NCBI GenBank assembly: GCA_022732315.1
Contig: JAIJUV010000186.1
Coordinates: forward strand, 1-5,333
DNA from: Prevotella sp.
GTDB lineage: Bacteria; Bacteroidota; Bacteroidia; Bacteroidales; Bacteroidaceae
Direction of reading: 5' to 3'
Length of the DNA stretch: 5,333 nt
In this document: positions 1 through 4,951 of the stretch, in pieces
Layout of the letters: every line of letters begins with the position of its first letter
Position numbering within the stretch: the stretch's first letter is position 1
The notes under the pieces: model-generated
Database searches by the model: none
Seen by the model: only the letters and a program-made list of their open reading frames with translations
Told to the model about the DNA's origin: nothing
Made by a program: the position numbers and the translations under genes

Positions 1-492
1 ATGGCTTTGGGCTATAATTACGTACCTTCCGAAGAACTTCTGGATAAGGAGGAAGAAGAGGAGGCTGCCATGGAAAGCGTGGGAGATGATGCCGTTTTAG
101 GACTGCAGGAAGAAGAAATTGCTGATAACAAAGAAACTTTACAGTTGCAGTATGCTGAAAGACGCCAGGAAATCATCCGTGAGAAGTTGGATGAATGGTG
201 TGCCAATGGAGGATACAGGGATACCATATTGAATATGGTTACCTTGTCACGCTCGTTGGATATCCCTAAGCCGGAGCTTTCCAAATACTTCTCGGGTCTC
301 AATACCACCTTCCGTTTCTGGCTTGCCGAGGTACGTTTTGAGGCTGCCAAAAAGATGATTTTGGAGAAGCCAAACTATAGCAATGATATGATTTCTGCCG
401 AGTGCGGCTTCTCTTCCCGCTCCAATCTCTACCGTATGTTCAAAGAGAAAGAAGGCTGTTCTCCTACGGCTTGGAGAGAGAAAAACCGTTAA
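1..492 (+). CDS. AraC-family HTH regulator, C-terminal part (probably 5'-partial)
   Basis: This is a DNA-binding transcription regulator with a C-terminal AraC/XylS-type double helix-turn-helix. In the 163 visible residues, an acidic linker (about 14-45, with a run of glutamates) and a helical stretch (45-68) precede the domain at about 68-160. The first HTH lies around 80-98 (TLSRSLDIPKPELSKYF) and the second around 128-150. The second is followed by the family signature region, with GFSSRSNLYRMFKEKEGCSP at 136-155. The reading frame is open from base 1. The ATG at base 1 may be an internal methionine, because Bacteroidota proteins with this architecture usually carry a longer N-terminal sensor or membrane part. 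The inducer and targets cannot be told from this fragment. The stop codon is 9 nt before a strong hairpin. The downstream genes have their own promoter, so control of them by this regulator is only a possibility suggested by proximity. Confidence 0.85.
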   Translation: MALGYNYVPSEELLDKEEEEEAAMESVGDDAVLGLQEEEIADNKETLQLQYAERRQEIIREKLDEWCANGGYRDTILNMVTLSRSLDIPKPELSKYFSGLNTTFRFWLAEVRFEAAKKMILEKPNYSNDMISAECGFSSRSNLYRMFKEKEGCSPTAWREKNR

Positions 493-501
493 AGAATGTA
501 T

Positions 502-538
502 AATAGGTGTCCATTTGCCCACCAAATGGACACCTATT
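502..538 (+). terminator. Perfect 16-bp hairpin downstream of the AraC gene
   Basis: Arms 502-517 and 523-538 are exact reverse complements (AATAGGTGTCCATTTG and its complement) with a 5-nt loop, CCCAC. The right arm runs into TTTT at 537-540 and then G. Position right after the stop codon fits an intrinsic terminator. However, the stem is only moderately GC-rich and the T-run is short. The stem sequence is also part of the GGACACCT repeat array, so its main role may not be termination. Confidence 0.5.
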
Positions 539-578
539 TTGTAGCAACTGGACACCTAGTGGGGGCAACTGGACACCT
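505..578. repeat. Phased GGACACCT repeat array
   Basis: GGACACCT occurs at 528-535, 550-557 and 571-578, at 22- and 21-bp spacing (about two helical turns). An inverted copy, AGGTGTCC, lies at 505-512. The last two copies belong to a 14-nt exact direct repeat, GCAACTGGACACCT (544-557 and 565-578). The inverted copy continues as GTGTCCATTTGCCC. Regular phasing suits cooperative protein binding. Multiple subterminal repeats of this kind are also known at the ends of IS21-family elements, so an IS end remnant is an alternative. No transposase is visible nearby. Confidence 0.7.
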
Positions 579-604
579 TGTTTCAAAGAAAAACACTATC
601 TTTG
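578..604 (+). promoter_or_regulatory. Putative Bacteroidota promoter (TTG ... TATCTTTG)
   Basis: TATCTTTG at 597-604 matches the Bacteroidota -7 consensus TAnnTTTG exactly. A TTG at 578-580 could serve as the -33 element, but the 16-nt spacer is shorter than the usual 19-21 nt. The -33 part overlaps the last GGACACCT copy, which would suit regulation by a factor bound there. The element ends only 4 nt before the ATG at 609, so the transcript would have almost no leader. Confidence 0.6.
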
Positions 605-608
605 CACC

Positions 609-869
609 ATGAAAAGTATAATAGATTCATTTGCCAAAGAAGAACAGGCTATCCTGATAGTAGCTTTGTTTCTCCTCATTTATGTTGGCATCATGATTAA
701 TGTCATGGTGAGGGAATATAGGACCTATCTTGATGATTACCCGATGTCTCATTTTAGCTTGGGAGATTTCATCAGGAGAGGGCGTTTCTATATTTGCCTC
801 ATCCTCGGCGTAGTGTTTATCACGTTCGTGTGTCTGGTAGTCAGTCTGATGGCAATCAGTATTCAGTAA
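609..869 (+). CDS. Small two-pass membrane protein, unknown function (86 aa)
   Basis: I do not recognise a family. The product has two clear hydrophobic segments: about residues 13-34 (from EQAILIVALFLLIYVGIM) and about 60-84. A 25-residue polar loop between them contains REYRTYLDDYP and the basic patch IRRGR. It is therefore likely an inner-membrane hairpin protein. The ATG at 609 was chosen because it follows the TAnnTTTG element. The frame can be extended to a GTG at 507, but that would read through the hairpin and promoter. No Shine-Dalgarno is visible. The next gene starts 39 nt downstream with no obvious promoter between them, so the two may be co-transcribed. Nothing in the residues suggests catalysis. 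Confidence 0.7.
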   Translation: MKSIIDSFAKEEQAILIVALFLLIYVGIMINVMVREYRTYLDDYPMSHFSLGDFIRRGRFYICLILGVVFITFVCLVVSLMAISIQ

Positions 870-908
870 TTTATTGATAAAATATAATAACAAAAATAGT
901 ATTAATTT

Positions 909-2828
909 ATGAAAAGATTTACCAATCAATCCAATGGGTCGCAAGCCGACCGTATGTACAATGGGGGGGCGAAGTTCTGTAGATTCGTTCTGTTCCCATT
1001 GATGTTGCTCATGTTGTTGCTTCTGCCAGCCGGCATGGTGGCGCAGAAGGCAGCTTCCAGTTCTAAGTATATAGCAACGTATGAATCCTCTACCCGAACT
1101 TTGACTTTCAAGAAAAATGTGGGTGAAACCCTTCCTGAAAATAGTGCTTGGGTGGAAGATAAACAGACGGTGGCTACTATCAATAATAATATAGGGAATG
1201 GCACAATTGTGCATATTGTTTTCGATAAGAGTTTTAGAACATACACGCCTACATCGTTGAACAGATTCTTTTATAATCTCACAAAGCTGAAAACAATTAC
1301 AGGTCTGGAATACCTGAATACTGAGAATGTGACGGATATGGGATACATGTTCTATGGCTGCTCAGCTCTCACCTCGCTAGATGTTACTCATTTCAATACA
1401 GAGAAGGTGACAAATATGAGTTACATGTTTGCTAGCTGTGTTGCTCTCACCTCACTCGACGTCACTAAGTTCAATACCGCGAATGTGACAAATATGAGCG
1501 GCATGTTCTATAGCTGTAAAACTCTCACCTCTCTCGATGTCAGTAAGTTCAATACCGTGAATGTGACGAATATGCTCCAAATGTTCTCTGGCTGTTCAAA
1601 ACTCACCTCTCTCGATGTCAGTAAGTTCAATACCGTGAATGTGACAAATATGAAGAACATGTTCTCTATGTGTAAACTCACCTCTCTTGACGTCACAAAC
1701 TTCAATACTGAGAAGGTGACAAATATGAGAGAAATGTTCTTTAAGTGTTCACAACTCACCTCTCTTGACGTCACAAACTTCAATACTGAGAAGGTGACAG
1801 TTATGAGTGGCATGTTCTCTGGCTGTGTTGCTCTCACCTCACTCGATGTCACTAAGTTCAATACAGAGAAGGTGACGAATATGAATCGCATGTTTTCTGG
1901 CTGCAAAGCTCTCACCACCATCTACGCCAGCGATAAGTTTGTTACAGGCCAGGTTACTGATGGTTCTAACATGTTCTCGATCTGCACAAACCTCAAAGGT
2001 TTTATAGATTGTAAGAATAACTCAGACAAGACTGACCACACCTACGCCAACTACAAGACTGGCTACTTCACCAAGCTGGTAGGCAAGAATGGCGATGAGA
2101 AGATAGGAGCAACGGGAGAACCTCTTGCTACGGATAATCTCGTACTTGACGACGATAAGGATTTCGTGGCTTACGAGCCATTCGCAGCCAAGGCTGCATC
2201 TTATAGCCGTCCTGTTAAGGCTGGCACCACTTGGGCTACGCTCTGCTTGCCATTCGAGGTATCTCTCGCAAATCAGAACTTCCGTGCCTTCAAGCTTCTT
2301 TCAGCTGATGATGTTACAGAAACCGTAGAACTCGAAGAGATAAAGACAAGGATCGAGGCTGGTACTCCTGTTATCATCAAGATGAAGGATGGAGCAACAC
2401 AGCTCAGCATCTCTGAAGCCGACAAGGAGATTGCGCAAAAGGTAGTATCTGCTGCTAATGGCAACTATCAGCTCCAGGGTCTCTATACCCAGAAGGAGTT
2501 CAGCAAGGATACTGATAACAACTGCTACATCGTGAAGGGCTCCAAGTTGATGAACCCAGCCAAGCTGTTGGATAAAACAACAACAGAGTCTGTGGGCAGC
2601 AAGCCTTTCCGTGCTTACATGGTAGATAACTCATCTGCTCCTGCAGCTGGTGCCAGAATGTTCAGCATCAACGTCGGCGGCAGCACCACAGCCATCGAGC
2701 AGTTGGAGTCTACAGCAGATAGCAAGGCTGAATACTACGACCTCCAGGGCCGTCGCCTACAGAATTTGCAGAAGGGTGTGAACATCGTGAAGCGTGGCGG
2801 CAAGACCATGAAGGTTATCATCAAGTAA
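909..2828 (+). CDS. BspA-like (DUF285) repeat surface protein
   Basis: This is a predicted exported surface protein of the BspA-like/DUF285 leucine-rich repeat type. Proteins of this kind are generally linked to adhesion or binding of host or matrix molecules; the ligand here is unknown. A long polar N-region precedes a hydrophobic signal segment (about residues 28-42, with LMLLMLLLLPAGMVAQ at 31-46) and likely cleavage near residue 46. There is no cysteine in a lipobox position. Residues 136-342 hold eight repeats of the form FNTxxVTNMxxMFxxCxxLTSLDVT, followed by a degenerate ninth. After them comes a region with GTTWATLCLPFEV (439-451), seen in many Prevotella surface proteins. The last 33 residues (607-639), YYDLQGRRL...GVNIVKRGGK...KVIIK, resemble a T9SS-type C-terminal sorting tail. 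The start is the first ATG, and the ATG at 954 is an equally plausible start that keeps the signal segment. There is no Shine-Dalgarno, which is usual for this phylum. Confidence 0.9.
   Translation: MKRFTNQSNGSQADRMYNGGAKFCRFVLFPLMLLMLLLLPAGMVAQKAASSSKYIATYESSTRTLTFKKNVGETLPENSAWVEDKQTVATINNNIGNGTIVHIVFDKSFRTYTPTSLNRFFYNLTKLKTITGLEYLNTENVTDMGYMFYGCSALTSLDVTHFNTEKVTNMSYMFASCVALTSLDVTKFNTANVTNMSGMFYSCKTLTSLDVSKFNTVNVTNMLQMFSGCSKLTSLDVSKFNTVNVTNMKNMFSMCKLTSLDVTNFNTEKVTNMREMFFKCSQLTSLDVTNFNTEKVTVMSGMFSGCVALTSLDVTKFNTEKVTNMNRMFSGCKALTTIYASDKFVTGQVTDGSNMFSICTNLKGFIDCKNNSDKTDHTYANYKTGYFTKLVGKNGDEKIGATGEPLATDNLVLDDDKDFVAYEPFAAKAASYSRPVKAGTTWATLCLPFEVSLANQNFRAFKLLSADDVTETVELEEIKTRIEAGTPVIIKMKDGATQLSISEADKEIAQKVVSAANGNYQLQGLYTQKEFSKDTDNNCYIVKGSKLMNPAKLLDKTTTESVGSKPFRAYMVDNSSAPAAGARMFSINVGGSTTAIEQLESTADSKAEYYDLQGRRLQNLQKGVNIVKRGGKTMKVIIK
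1314..2003 (+). repeat. Tandem 78-bp DUF285 coding repeats
   Basis: Units start at 1314, 1392, 1470, 1548, 1626, 1701, 1779 and 1857, with a degenerate ninth at 1938-2003. Most are 78 bp (26 codons). The unit at 1626 lacks one codon (25 residues, FSMCKLTSL instead of FSGCSKLTSL), and the unit at 1857 has 27. Neighbouring units share long exact stretches: 1524-1567 equals 1602-1645, and 1675-1721 equals 1753-1799, both offset by 78. This suggests recent duplication or gene conversion. Each unit keeps a conserved cysteine at repeat position 16 and the VTNM and LTSLDV cores. Confidence 0.92.
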
Positions 2829-2852
2829 TAAAAAATAGTAATAAAAACAGAT

Positions 2853-3020
2853 ATGAAAAAGAAAAGATATATCAAGCCAGTGGTTAGCGTCATGGAAATG
2901 GAAACCACAGCCATCCTCGCCGGCTCTGTTATCCAGAAGGCGGGAGAAGCGGATTACAGCGACGAAAATGTAAAGGATTTCTGGGATAATGAAACTAATA
3001 AGGGAATTTGGGCAGACTAG
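2853..3020 (+). CDS. Small 55-aa peptide, MKK-x-Y-I-x-P type, unknown function
   Basis: This short ORF runs from an ATG to TAG and starts 24 nt after the BspA-like stop codon. The product begins MKKKRYIKPVVSVMEMETTA and continues with ILAGS. Its C-terminal half is acidic and rich in aromatic residues (DENVKDFWDNETNKGIWAD). From general familiarity, not a search, Bacteroidota genomes carry many short proteins with this N-terminal pattern: a basic start, Y-I-x-P, an alternating V/E stretch, then L-A-x-S. They have divergent tails and no assigned function. The conserved front plus variable tail resembles a leader-core arrangement, but this is inference. It has no membrane segment or cysteine. 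The tight spacing suggests co-transcription with the surface protein. There is no Shine-Dalgarno; the upstream sequence is A-rich. Confidence 0.65.
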   Translation: MKKKRYIKPVVSVMEMETTAILAGSVIQKAGEADYSDENVKDFWDNETNKGIWAD

Positions 3021-3040
3021 CCCCTGATTCTCTTTCGTAC

Positions 3041-3068
3041 CCCCAGGCAGCACATTTGATGCCTGGGG
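3041..3068 (+). terminator. GC-rich hairpin after the surface-protein operon
   Basis: CCCCAGGCA (3041-3049) pairs perfectly with TGCCTGGGG (3060-3068) around a 10-nt loop, 20 nt after the stop codon of the small peptide. The location suits a transcription end. The sequence that follows is A-rich (CAAAATAAAAAG), not T-rich, so it is not a classic intrinsic terminator. It may act as an RNA 3'-end stabiliser. Confidence 0.45.
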
Positions 3069-3106
3069 CAAAATAAAAAGAGGGTGTGTCATAAGTCACA
3101 TCCAAT

Positions 3107-3296
3107 ACGCCCTGAAAGGGCAGAAGCTCCTAGCCCAGGGCATCGCCCTGGGTTTTAAAACAAATACAAAAAAGTCGCCCTGAAAGGGCAAAAGCTTTCA
3201 ATATCAAAGCTTTTGCCCTTTCAGGGCGACTTTGCTTTTTGTCAACATTACCCAGGGCGATGCCCTGGGCTAGGAGCTTTTGGGCTTTCAGCCCGT
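3107..3296. repeat. Nested inverted arms with CCCAGGGC hairpin units
   Basis: Arm 3107-3153 pairs with 3250-3296 over 47 positions, with four mismatches and one G-T pair. Each arm contains its own hairpin: CCCAGGGC-ATC-GCCCTGGG at 3134-3152, and the same stem with a GAT loop at 3251-3269. Each arm also has a 5-bp mini-hairpin (3109-3121 and 3282-3294). The four mismatches all lie in the mini-hairpins, where both local stems remain perfectly paired. A unit starting CGCCCTGAAAGGGCA recurs at 3108 and 3176 (68-bp offset), with inverted relatives at 3215-3227 and 3282-3294. Confidence 0.85.
3171..3233. repeat. Perfect 28-bp central palindrome
   Basis: Positions 3171-3198 and 3206-3233 are exact reverse complements around the 7-nt loop CAATATC. 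The stem itself contains GCCCTGAAAGGGC (3177-3189), the same mini-hairpin unit found in the outer arms. This is the axis of the larger element and would form a very stable cruciform or RNA hairpin. A T-rich stretch (GCTTTTTG) follows at 3234-3241, so transcripts entering from the left could terminate here. Confidence 0.9.
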
Positions 3297-3338
3297 CTTC
3301 GGCTGCCATTATTTAGACTTGTGACACACCCTCTTTTT

Positions 3339-3474
3339 CCGCTTTCTTCCTTATGCTTCCTTATACTTCTTTCCAATCTACCAATCCTTTTCCCTTATCA
3401 TCCAGTTCTATGGGGTCTTATGCTCCTCTTGAAATAAATGATGTAATAAAGTTGGTTAAAAATGTAGTAAATGC
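3339..3474. other. Non-coding stretch with pyrimidine-rich tract
   Basis: No credible gene is seen here. About 3331-3410 is strongly C/T-rich on the plus strand, with a short 10-bp-period repeat (CTTCCTTAT at 3346-3354 and 3356-3364). The rest, to 3474, is AT-rich and leads into the promoter of the ATPase gene. A 74-aa ORF that covers part of the repeat and this tract has a low-complexity hydrophobic product and no start signals, so it is not called. Confidence 0.6.
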
Positions 3475-3505
3475 TTGTTTGCTTGTCGTTTTTTTAGTAT
3501 CTTTG
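3475..3505 (+). promoter_or_regulatory. Putative promoter of the ATPase gene (TTG ... TATCTTTG)
   Basis: TATCTTTG at 3498-3505 is an exact TAnnTTTG -7 element. A TTG at 3475-3477 lies 20 nt upstream, which is good spacing for a Bacteroidota -33 element. A run of seven Ts sits just upstream of the -7 box. Transcription would start at about 3508-3513, giving a leader of roughly 105 nt before the ATPase start. Confidence 0.7.
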
Positions 3506-3507
3506 CG

Positions 3508-3624
3508 ATGAAAAATAAAACTCAAGTGTGGAAAATGTGGAGAATTTCACAAAAGAAGTATCAGAAATGTGTAAACTTACACATTTTCCGCACTTTAACG
3601 ATGGAGGTGCTAAAAAATGTTTAA
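3508..3624 (+). CDS. Possible 38-aa upstream leader ORF
   Basis: An ATG at 3508 opens a 38-codon frame (beginning MKNKTQVWKMWRISQKKYQK) whose TAA stop at 3622-3624 overlaps the ATPase start by 8 nt. That overlap is typical of translational coupling. The product is basic with two early tryptophans (residues 8 and 11) and resembles no family I know. The weakness is that the ATG is only 2 nt after the -7 box, so the transcript may begin at or inside it. An internal ATG at 3535 would then be the first available start. The frame runs through both leader hairpins, so any translation would disrupt them. Confidence 0.3.
   Translation: MKNKTQVWKMWRISQKKYQKCVNLHIFRTLTMEVLKNV
3524..3595 (+). promoter_or_regulatory. 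Leader with two mutually exclusive hairpins
   Basis: Long-range stem: 3524-3539 (AAGTGTGGAAAATGTG) pairs with 3580-3595 (CACATTTTCCGCACTT), 16 bp with one G-U. Local stem: 3565-3574 pairs with 3577-3586 as a near-perfect palindrome (core TGTGTAAACTTACACA). Both use 3580-3586, so they cannot form together. Such competing structures are typical of attenuation or riboregulation. Alternatively, the symmetric sequences are protein-binding operators downstream of the promoter. No known riboswitch class is recognised. Confidence 0.5.
3603..3607 (+). promoter_or_regulatory. Strong Shine-Dalgarno (GGAGG) of the ATPase gene
   Basis: GGAGG lies 9 nt before the ATG at 3617 and fixes that start. Bacteroidota genes usually lack a clear Shine-Dalgarno, and no other gene here shows one. 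It sits 7 nt beyond the leader hairpins, so it is free in either fold. Confidence 0.65.
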
Positions 3625-4927
3625 TAGAATAATTATTCAAGAATTAAAACAATGGAGAGCTAAAAAAGACCGTAAGCCATTGATTATGCTGGGCGCTCGA
3701 CAAGTAGGAAAGACTTCTGTACTTCAGAAGTTCGGAGAAGAATATTTTGAGCATTGCGCATATTTTAGTCTCGATGAAGAAGAGGGAGTCTGCGACATCT
3801 TTCGCAAGACCAAGAACCCGCTGCAAATCATCGAGCAATTGTCATATCTTACTTCAGAACCTATTTTGCCTCAGAAGACTTTGCTTATTCTTGATGAGAT
3901 ACAAGACTGTCCGGAAGCCATTAGCGCAATGAAATATTTCTGCGAAAAGACGCCGGAATATGTTGTGGCTTGTGCTGGTTCTCTTTTGGGGTTGGCTTTT
4001 GGGCATCAAGGCTTTTCGTTTCCTGTGGGTAAGGTTGACCATATAAATATGTATCCTGTCACTTTTTCTGAGTTTTTGGAGCAGCGAGATGAAAGGCTTT
4101 ACCAATATTATATGTCAATAGATAGCTTGGAACCTCTTCCTGACGTTTTTTTTGATAGACTTTCTCAGGCATTTACTGCCTATCGTATATCTGGTGGAAT
4201 GCCAGCTGCGGCAATGAAGATGATAGAAAAGGATCTGAGTGGCGTGGAAACAACTCTACGTAATATCTTGCAAGATTATTCCTTGGACTTTGTGAAGCAT
4301 GCTACGCCTTTACTGGCTAATAGGATTTCGCATGTTTGGAAGTCTTTGCCGTCACAGTTGGCTAAGGAAAATAGAAAGTTTGTTTATCAGCTGGTTCGTC
4401 CTGGTGCAAGAGCGAGGGAATATGAGGATGCTCTTACATGGCTTAAAAATGCGGGATTGATATATAAGGTAAGCTTGTGCTCTACTCCGCAAGTTCCTTT
4501 GAAATCGTATGAAGATTTGAGCATCTTCAAGATTTATAGTCTTGATGTGGGATTATTGAGAGTGCTTGCTGATTTGAGTCCTGAGGCTTATCTGGTTGAT
4601 AATCCTATATTTAAAGAATATAAGGGCGCTTTGGCAGAGAATTATATTCTTCAGAGTCTAGTGGCTAATGGCGTTAATTGTTCACATTATTGGGCTTCGG
4701 GTAATAAAGCAGAAGTGGAATTTATTGTTCAGCGTGGTTTGGAAGTTATTCCGGTGGAAGTGAAGTCGGGTACCAGTGTCACGGGGCGTAGTTTGATAGA
4801 GTATAACAAAAAGTACTCACCTGGTTTGCGCATCAGATATTCGATGCTTAATCTCAAGAGGGATGATTCCTTTATCAACATCCCTCTTTTCCTGGCTGAT
4901 AGAACGGAGAAACTGATTTTTAAATAA
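3617..4927 (+). CDS. ATP-binding protein, AAA_14 plus DUF4143
   Basis: This 436-aa P-loop ATPase belongs to the large bacterial/archaeal AAA_14-DUF4143 group. Members are abundant and multicopy in Bacteroidota, and their cellular role is not settled. The Walker A motif is GARQVGKT (26-33). Walker B is LLILDE (89-94), followed by IQDCPEA. A sensor-like ACAGSLLG lies at 118-125, and the family hallmark YPVTFSEFL at 146-154. The DUF4143 half has YRISGGMPAA and the C-terminal ALAENY (E341), AEVEFIV (365-371) and PVEVKSG (379-385). These resemble the spaced acidic and E-x-K residues of PD-(D/E)XK nuclease folds. The second acidic residue is E368, where I would expect D. The length is typical and the frame intact. 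The start is fixed by the GGAGG site. The gene stands alone behind its own promoter and looks more AT-rich than the flanking genes, hinting at acquisition. No partner gene is adjacent. Confidence 0.93.
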   Translation: MFNRIIIQELKQWRAKKDRKPLIMLGARQVGKTSVLQKFGEEYFEHCAYFSLDEEEGVCDIFRKTKNPLQIIEQLSYLTSEPILPQKTLLILDEIQDCPEAISAMKYFCEKTPEYVVACAGSLLGLAFGHQGFSFPVGKVDHINMYPVTFSEFLEQRDERLYQYYMSIDSLEPLPDVFFDRLSQAFTAYRISGGMPAAAMKMIEKDLSGVETTLRNILQDYSLDFVKHATPLLANRISHVWKSLPSQLAKENRKFVYQLVRPGARAREYEDALTWLKNAGLIYKVSLCSTPQVPLKSYEDLSIFKIYSLDVGLLRVLADLSPEAYLVDNPIFKEYKGALAENYILQSLVANGVNCSHYWASGNKAEVEFIVQRGLEVIPVEVKSGTSVTGRSLIEYNKKYSPGLRIRYSMLNLKRDDSFINIPLFLADRTEKLIFK

Positions 4928-4951
4928 TTTTTAATGAGAAAAAAGATAAAT

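Larger units (their letters stand above)
3075..3338. mobile_element. MITE-like non-coding element with 23-bp terminal inverted repeats
   Basis: The 264-bp segment is bounded by 23-bp inverted repeats (3075-3097 and 3316-3338) that differ at one position. They begin AAAAAGAGGGTGTGTCA. Such GAGGGTGTGTC-like ends resemble transposon termini of this phylum, but I cannot name the family. Inside are two inverted arms (3107-3153 and 3250-3296) and a central palindrome (3171-3233). No transposase is encoded, and the ORFs crossing it are by-products of the repeats. I see no convincing target-site duplication; the flanks are AT-rich and ambiguous. Alternatives are a structured RNA gene or a large bidirectional terminator. 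The repeated palindromic design and defined ends favour a non-autonomous mobile element. Confidence 0.65.

Noticed and set aside
507..608. N-terminal extension of the small membrane protein to a GTG at 507
   Set aside because: It would translate the hairpin, the repeat array and the TAnnTTTG promoter; the ATG at 609 fits much better.
627..1214. 195-aa minus-strand ORF
   Set aside because: Antisense shadow of the membrane protein and the start of the BspA-like gene; composition is His/Ile-rich and unlike a real protein.
1508..1921. 137-aa minus-strand ORF with internal repeats
   Set aside because: It is the reverse-strand reading of the DUF285 coding repeats.
3108..3294. CRISPR array
   Set aside because: Copies of the GCCCTGAAAGGGC unit occur in both orientations with unequal spacing and palindromic partners, without uniform spacers or cas genes.
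3213..3437. 74-aa plus-strand ORF
   Set aside because: It is built from the palindromic element and a pyrimidine-rich tract, has no start signals, and gives a low-complexity hydrophobic product.
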